From positions 806,001-870,000 of the forward strand of contig JADILM010000010.1 of assembly GCA_016617785.1 (NCBI GenBank): a stretch of 64,000 bases of DNA, in the 5' to 3' direction. The notes under the pieces are model-generated. The model ran no database searches and had not been told where the DNA came from. It saw only the letters and a list, made by a program, of their open reading frames with translations. The stretch comes from Sporobolomyces roseus. Taxonomy: Eukaryota > Basidiomycota > Microbotryomycetes > Sporidiobolales > Sporidiobolaceae. Of the stretch, positions 58,160 through 64,000 are shown one piece after another (position 1 is the first letter of the stretch; every line of letters starts with the position of its first letter). A program made the position numbers and the translations under genes.

Positions 58160-58791
58160 AAATACTTTGATCTGTATCTTTGGTCGTCGAGAGCCTGCGA
58201 GTCGACGTGGAGAGATCTCACATACACGCCTCGCTTCGATGAGGGAGGGAGAAATCGCGGATGTTGAGTTGTGCGCGACAAGATCCCAAAGTTTCAATCG
58301 AAGACCTCTCTCCGACGGTGAGCTGGAGGTCTCGAGCCATACGCGCGACACGAGAGACTAAACCTCGTGTCTGTCAGTCGATGACACAGCGTCACTTGCT
58401 GAAAGAATCACGAGCAATAGAGACCCATCGTGGGATCGTTGAGGCGAGAGAAGAGAGTCAGCGAAATTGAAGACCTCGCACGGGCGGCTGCAATATTGAT
58501 CCGTTAGCCAGACAACGTCTGGAGACCTTGACTTTGAAGCCGGTTTGGGTGGGAAAATCTATGGGAAAGCGAACTCTCGATAGGCATGGAGAACTTTCCT
58601 GAGAATCGAAGGATTGGTATTTCCGTTCGTTTGTTTCGAGACATGAGAGAGAGTACACAAGAAGGATGAAACAAAACATAAGTAAGAGGAGAAAACAAAA
58701 ACGCCCATCGTAGTACAATGCGTTAAAACCGCAAACCGCCCTAGAAGATCCTGCGATTTGATGACCACGGTGTAGCAACTCTTAAAGCGTG
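58160..58791. other. Intergenic with transporter fossil
   Basis: About 630 bp between the CoA-transferase stop and the transporter stop. Apart from the fossil at 58306-58475 no gene is seen. Confidence 0.5.
58306..58475 (-). pseudogene. Decayed partial copy of neighbouring MFS transporter (58792-60721 gene)
   Basis: This stretch aligns with 60345-60520 in the first exons of the transporter. GGAGGTCTCGAGCCATAC is identical in both, the surrounding CTCTCC(G/A)ACGGTGAG(C/T)T matches, GACACAGCGT and GAGCAAT recur at matching spacing, and GAGTCAGCGAA near 58456 corresponds to the intron start region. Several insertions and substitutions break the frame, and the rest of the gene copy is missing. 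It is most easily read as the relic of a tandem duplication. Confidence 0.8.
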
Positions 58792-60721
58792 TATCTGAAT
58801 TTCTCCGAGCCTTCCAATGCGCGCTCGCCACGGTCGGCTTGCTTGTTGCGCATGCGGAAGTAGAAGGAGAGGATGGTGAGGAGGGTGAGGATTCCGAATT
58901 GGCAACCGATGGTAGCCCAAAGACCGGGAATGTAACGAGGGTAGTCGGCTTGTCGGTAAATGAGCGAGGCGAAGATTCCTCCGACACCTGAAGGGAAGAG
59001 AAGAGTAGAGAAGGAGAGTCAGGAAGTGAGAAAAGACAGAAGCTTCGAAAAGAAAAAGAAATGCTCACCTCCCATACCGACACAGATGGCAGATGAGACA
59101 GCACGCTTTGAGTGAGATCGAACGTTGTTGGCTTGGTAGGTAAGGGCGGCGGGACTAGACATCGGGAAGGGAAAAAAGTCAGATCGGGTATAGACAGACG
59201 GGAGAGTAAGAGGGAAGAGGGAGACGTACACGTTGGATTGAGCACCGGAGATGGCGAGGAAGGAACCGAAGTATCGTACACCGAGAGTTCCAGCGTAAGC
59301 CATGATGAAGAGACCGGTGAAGCAGACGGTTGCTGAGAGACCGATGAAAATGGCACGGTTCTTGCGCTTGTCGGAGAAGACAGCCATGGCGAAGGTAAAG
59401 ATAGCGGCAGCGACGTAAGGAGGAGCGGAGAGGATGAGGGAGAGTTCACGAGAGTATCCTCCTCCAGAAAGAATGACGGGAAGGAAGTAGGAGAAAGCGT
59501 AGGCGGGCATGGTCGAGAAGCAGAAGATGAGACCGAAAGCCCATAGTTTGAGGTCAGCAGCGTGCTTCAATCCGACCTTGAGAGTGAAGTGGTCGGCTTC
59601 TGCGTCACCACGATCGGCGTTGACACGGGCGATGATGAAGGCTCGTTGCTCGGGTTGAAGGAAGGTGGCACGGTCGGGAAAATCTACTATCAGCATCGTT
59701 GCGAGCAATCCGAGGAAGATGGTGATCACTCCGAAGAGAAGGAAGATCCATCGCCATCCCTCAAGGCCTCCTCGACCTATGCAAAAAAGAAAGGGAACAG
59801 TCAGAAATGTCCTCAGCTTGACGCAGAGCGCGGAGCGCAGAGCAGCGACGACGTACCATCGAGTAGTGACATTCCGTAACCAATGATGTTGGAGAAACCA
59901 GAGATAACCATCGAAGTCAAGTAGAAGAAACTCATTCGCTTTTGGAGTTCATGTCGGGTGTACCAGCAGGAGATGAGGAAGACGCAACCAGGGAAGAAAC
60001 CTGTCGTTCAGCGGAGGAGGGATTAGTATCTACAGACGAACGGAGGAGGTTTCGATCGAAGACTAACCAGATTCGAGGAAACCGAGGAGAACACGGCAGG
60101 CGACCAAATGGGTCCAGTCGGTAACGAAAGCCATTCCCAACATGACAGCTCCCCAGAGGATGGTGATTGCGGAGAGGAGAATACGGGGTCCGACCTTGCG
60201 AATGAGCAAGTTGGAAGGCAATTCGAAGACGATCTATTTGAAGAGAGTGAAAGAACTCGAGTCAGTTTTCGCTTCTTGCAATGAGCAAGGAGACCGGTGT
60301 CACGTACGTAAGGAGCGAAGAAGACGAGGGTGATGATGGAGTATCGCTCTCCAACGGTGAGTTGGAGGTCTCGAGCCATACCCGCGACACGAGCGACAGA
60401 GATGTTGGTTCTGTCGATCAGTGACACAGCGTAGATCGCTGAAAGGATGATGAGCAATCGAATGTCGACCTTGCGGCTGTTGTCGAGAAGTGGGAGCCAG
60501 AGTCAGCGAACTCGAAAATGGTCGTTCGTCGACGACGACGACGTATCAGGAATTCAGGAGAAAGGAACCTACATGGTCTTCTTTGAGAATTCTGGAGTGA
60601 CCTGGAGAGCGGGATCATTGTCGTAATCGTTGGCGGACTTGGGTCGAGCGATCTCGTTGTGTTGAGTCGTTCCCTTCTCCTCCTCGAAAGAGTTAGTCTC
60701 TGTGTTGGCTAGTCGACTCAT
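58792..60721 (-). CDS. MFS transporter, anion:cation symporter (allantoate permease/Dal5-like)
   Basis: A multi-exon gene starting MSRLANTETNSFEEEKGTTQ and ending SEKFRYTL. The first membrane segment LLIILSAIYAVSLIDRTNIS contains the family's D-R-x-N-I-(A/S) motif. YSIITLVFFAPYIVFELPSN and LIRKVGPR follow, then a glycine-rich LVACRVLLGFLESGFFPGC and a Trp-Tyr-Arg region, SCWYTRHELQKRMSFFY, all typical of the Dal5/Tna1-type ACS family. Later parts include AFGLIFCFSTMPAYAFSYFL, VFSDKRKNRA and ALTYQANNVRSHSKRAVSSA. It probably imports a carboxylate such as allantoate, nicotinate or a related compound; the substrate is not readable. A decayed copy of its N-terminal exons lies just downstream. Confidence 0.92.
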
Positions 60722-61925
60722 TGGTGTAAAGTTGGTGTGGTGGTCGAGAGTGAGAGTGAGAGTGAAGTAGAGTGAAGAGAAGAGAGAGGAGAGAAGGAAG
60801 GGAGCGGGAGGATGTGGATAGATAGTGGGGTCCCAGTTCTCTTGAACTTCTGGAGAGATTGAATTGGGAAACAGGAACGCGGGGGGCTGAAGGCCAGGCG
60901 AAAACGAGAGAACCGTTCCTTTCTGTACAAAAACTCAGCGAAGAAGCGCATCTCCTGACCCTTGCTCCAAGACGGCCCACCACGCCGCTCGACGTGAAAG
61001 AAACCTTGGCGATCAAGTCGTTCCCCTTCTCAAAACCTTGAAATGGGTTGAAACGCGAGCCTCGATCGCATTTCTCAGACGATTTTCCAACCTTTTTCCA
61101 ACACTCATTGAACTTCGATAAGACCGAGGCCTCTCGAAACACGGCCTACATCGCCATGCTACTGAGTCCTATCGCCTGAGCAGCAGAGTGCTGAGACGGA
61201 TAATTGAGCGAAATTCAGAGTTCGGACAAATTTGTTCCTTTCTTCCTTCCTTGCGCTATTCGGTTGCTTCTTCTCCCCGGCGGCCGTCTATCGCTTGTGG
61301 AGACTCGAGAGTGTAGTACGATCGGAGAGGGGGCCCCCAGGGCGCGCGGATGAAAGACGATAATCGCAAGAGACTCGATTTGTTTCGAACAACATTTCGC
61401 CTTCTTTCTCCGGAGCGTGGACGAAGATCCTTTGATGGATCCCGTGACTTCCATGCAGACCGAATATCGTACAAACTCGATCAAAGCGGACAGGGACAAT
61501 TCTGTACCAATGTTCTTCGCTTCCTCGCCTTTCTGGCGCTCACTTGCAAAGCAGTTTCGATCACTGTTGCTGGTAGCCTCGCATAGACTGCTCAACTCGA
61601 TCGCTACTGTAGATCGTCTTAGTTGCTTCGGTCAAGTTACAGCTTCCTCGTTGCGAAATCGGGTACAGAACTCGAACAAATTTGAACAGCGTCTCTCGTC
61701 GGACTGAAGTTCCTCGCATGACAGCTCATCTCGACAGATTGGGTCGCGTCGACGATGGCTGAATGAAAATGTTGCAAGTGTTAGGGTTTAGATGGTATCG
61801 AACAAACGAGATTGGGGGTATCTAGCATCTATCCACACTCGCGAAATTCGACCGTGAGAATTTGAGGATACTAGCGCAACGAGTAAAGATCTATGCGCCG
61901 AAACTGAGTGCCGTTTCGCGCAATC
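60722..61925. other. Long gene-free interval upstream of the ACS transporter
   Basis: About 1.2 kb between the transporter start and the WD40 gene stop. Overlapping open frames exist on both strands but none has recognisable domains or a good splice pattern. The first part near 60722-60800 is GA/CT-rich promoter-like sequence. Confidence 0.45.
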
Positions 61926-64000
61926 TTAGGCGAACAGTCCGATCTGCTGGCCAGTCGACGACAACCCATTCGAGAGTCGCACCCGTTGTCATCAAAGCTG
62001 ATCGTTGAGGAGAGTCAGTCGTAGAGAACAAGGATTGAGTCAGTGAAGAGATTCACCTTCGTCGCCTGCGTGAAAATCCCATTCCTTGAAAGGTGGACTA
62101 CCTGCTCTTTGCGTCGGAGCTCCGATCAAACTCAAGATACCGAGTCCAGTCTTCCAAACGCAGACCTTGCTCTCGTCGAGTGATACCGTGACAAGTCGAT
62201 GTCCATCGGGAGACCAAGAAACGGCTGTCAAAGGACGTCGATGTCCGTCGAGAACATACAAGCGAGTGGCAGTTTTGAGATCGTAAACGATCGATGTTCC
62301 CTCGTGAGTTCCCACTGCGAGTCGTTGAGATCTGCCATGAAAGTCGATTGATGGGAAGCTATCAACGAAACGAAGTCAGGACAAATAATCAGCAGACGAA
62401 TCGATCTTTTCACGTACGTTCTGACGAGCTCGTTCAGAATGACAGTAGCTGTTTGATGCACCGTCTCCCGCAGGTCGCTGATAGTAGGATCGAGTGACTT
62501 GACAACAGCTTCTGTAACGCGAGGTAGGGAGTGATGAAGGACGAGAGGTTTCTGTAACGCGCAGACTGTTAGCGAATTTGATCAGACGACTGATGAAGGT
62601 AGTCTGAACGGACCTTGCGAATCATGAAGCCCAGGAGCTTGAGGGTAGCATTTCGAGCGACAGCTGTAGGGGCGTTCAAGATGTCGAAGAGAAGGGTTGA
62701 CATGAAGAGCGGTGAGTTGACACTAGCCACGTGAACTGTAGCTTGTCTCGCCATAGCTCGTAGATCGCTAGGCGTTGAAGGATTGCGTCCGATAGCGACC
62801 GAGAAGAGCTGTCGAACGAGGGACATCGCATCGACGTAGTTCTGCCAGATGTGGAAGCCTCTCGAGCAAAGTTCCGTGGCGATGGCTTGATGCAGCGGAT
62901 TGTCGTAACTGTCTAGCGAGGACACGATCGAGATAGACAGGTCTTTGAGAACCCTGTAGAGTGAAACAATGTGTCAATATCGGATATTTCGATTTGGAGC
63001 ACGAGCTCCTTACGTAGCCGAAAGAAGCTTGAAACGCTCGACTGCGACGAGACCGACCACGAGTAAAGCGGTGTCCGACTTCTTGCGCGTCTCTGTTTGG
63101 ATAGCTTGCGAAGCTAGGCGTTTCGGGACTGCTCGATGAGAATCAATCAGAACAGAGTACTGCGATTCTCCGTCAGCACTTGGCACTTACGATAGTCCTG
63201 CCATTCGTCGACGAGCTTCAGGATATCGACATCAGAAATCGAGGCGAGGTAAGTTCCGAAGAGAGACCTTGCGGCTTGCTGAACCTCAGCTGTTTCCGAG
63301 AGAGATAATGGATCAGACTTGCTGAGTTCGACTCATTGATGCGGGAAAGCTGAAAGAGCGGGACGTACCATTCTTGTCTAGCCAGAAACTTGCGAGGTAC
63401 CCGAGATCCGGACTTTCGAAATCTGCGCCAACCGAATCCTCGAGGCAAGATGCGAAATGAAGAATCGCCTGGGCCGCTAGACGTTCCGTCGATGCATAGT
63501 TGAGGAATACGCGCAAGAGGCTCGTAATCAAGATCAACCGTTGTGAAGTCGAATAAGGCGAGAGGGTCCAGATTGAGCTCTTTAAAGTATGGGAAGTGAA
63601 GGCGAGAGAATTCGCACTATCGGTCCAGATAGTCAACGAAATCGGCAGATAGTAGAGATCAAAGCAAGAACGTACATCGTCGAGGCCAGAGAAAGTTGTA
63701 CGGAGGGCTTGACGATTCCGAGCTGTTCGAGAACTTCGTCGCAATCCAAGTCCACACCGAATGGTACGAGATTCGCAAGCCACTGTCGAGCGATATTGAG
63801 CTGATCGGATGCAGAATTGTTCGACGAGACCGCGAAAGGAGCTGGACTGCCAGCTCTCGAAACGTCGGGAGTAGCTTCGAGACTGTCAAAACCATTGTTC
63901 GATCTCTTCGGCGTCCGTTTCGAAGCTGCCCATGGAAGATCTCGAGCGATATCTTCTAACTTGGATCGGAGGTTAAGCGTGATCGAAGGATCTGGAGGGA
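61926..64000 (-). CDS. WDR7-like WD40 protein, C-terminal part (5' end outside window)
   Basis: The gene enters from the right edge and stops at 61928-61926. Its readable part begins SITLNLRSKLEDIARDLPWA, passes through helical-repeat exons (ARQWLANLVPFGVDLDCDEV, SLVRQLFSVAIGRNPSTPSD, LNAPTAVARNATLKLLGFMI) and ends with WD40 repeats: FPSIDFHGRSQRLAVGTHEG, YDLKTATRLYVLDGHRRPLT and SWSPDGHRLVTVSLDESKVC with VWKTG. This order, armadillo-like helices followed by a final pair of WD repeats with the phrase VYDLKTATR, matches the WDR7/rabconnectin-3 beta C terminus, which works with V-ATPase assembly in animals. In fungi the role is less clear. The N-terminal WD repeats should lie beyond the window. 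Confidence 0.72.

Noticed and set aside
61215..61707. Overlapping open frames on both strands upstream of the ACS transporter
   Set aside because: No domain, no consistent splice pattern and no codon-like periodicity visible by eye.

Overview
The window is nuclear DNA of a fungus, most likely a basidiomycete yeast or filament of the Pucciniomycotina/Microbotryomycetes type. The signs are very dense, short GT-AG introns (50-120 bp, including 15-nt and 8-nt coding exons), genes packed on both strands with 100-250 bp between divergent starts, pyrimidine-rich promoters, many Ser/Pro-rich disordered proteins and CpG-rich coding sequence. The genus cannot be fixed from this sequence alone. I placed splice sites by hand; total lengths that sum to a multiple of three support the models where stated.

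Left arm (1-26 kb): the 3' end of a low-complexity protein, two large disordered hypotheticals, a RING/zinc-finger protein, casein kinase II regulatory subunit, RIO1 kinase, a small membrane protein divergent from MOB1, the small subunit of DNA polymerase delta, a 14-TM-type drug transporter, an ADH6-like zinc alcohol dehydrogenase, a short Zn2Cys6 transcription factor and a single-pass membrane protein.

Middle (26-33.9 kb): a gene-poor interval with U2 snRNA, tRNA-Thr(AGT) and tRNA-His(GTG, with an intron) at its edges. Between about 28.1 and 33.1 kb CpG drops about fourfold by hand count, no credible gene remains, and the decayed 3' end of a Ty1/copia pol gene can be read with stop codons and frame slips. 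This looks like an old heterochromatic or methylated repeat island; a centromere is one possibility.

Right arm (33.9-64 kb): a VTT/Tvp38-like membrane protein, a large conserved-looking unknown, ribosomal protein uS10 (RPS20), a small four-TM protein with an apparent one-base splice or frame defect, mitochondrial ClpX (MCX1), RACK1 carrying a U24/snR24-like C/D snoRNA in an intron, TRAPP II subunit Trs130, GPI mannosyltransferase I (PIG-M), an SDR, a mitochondrial CoA-transferase family III enzyme, an allantoate-permease-type MFS transporter with a decayed partial copy beside it, and the 3' half of a WDR7-like WD40 protein running off the right edge.

The genes do not form an obvious pathway cluster; most are housekeeping genes. 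The most unusual material is the CpG-poor island with its copia fossil, the intronic snoRNA, and the small fossils and frame defects listed as findings. I did not see a convincing undescribed multi-gene system.
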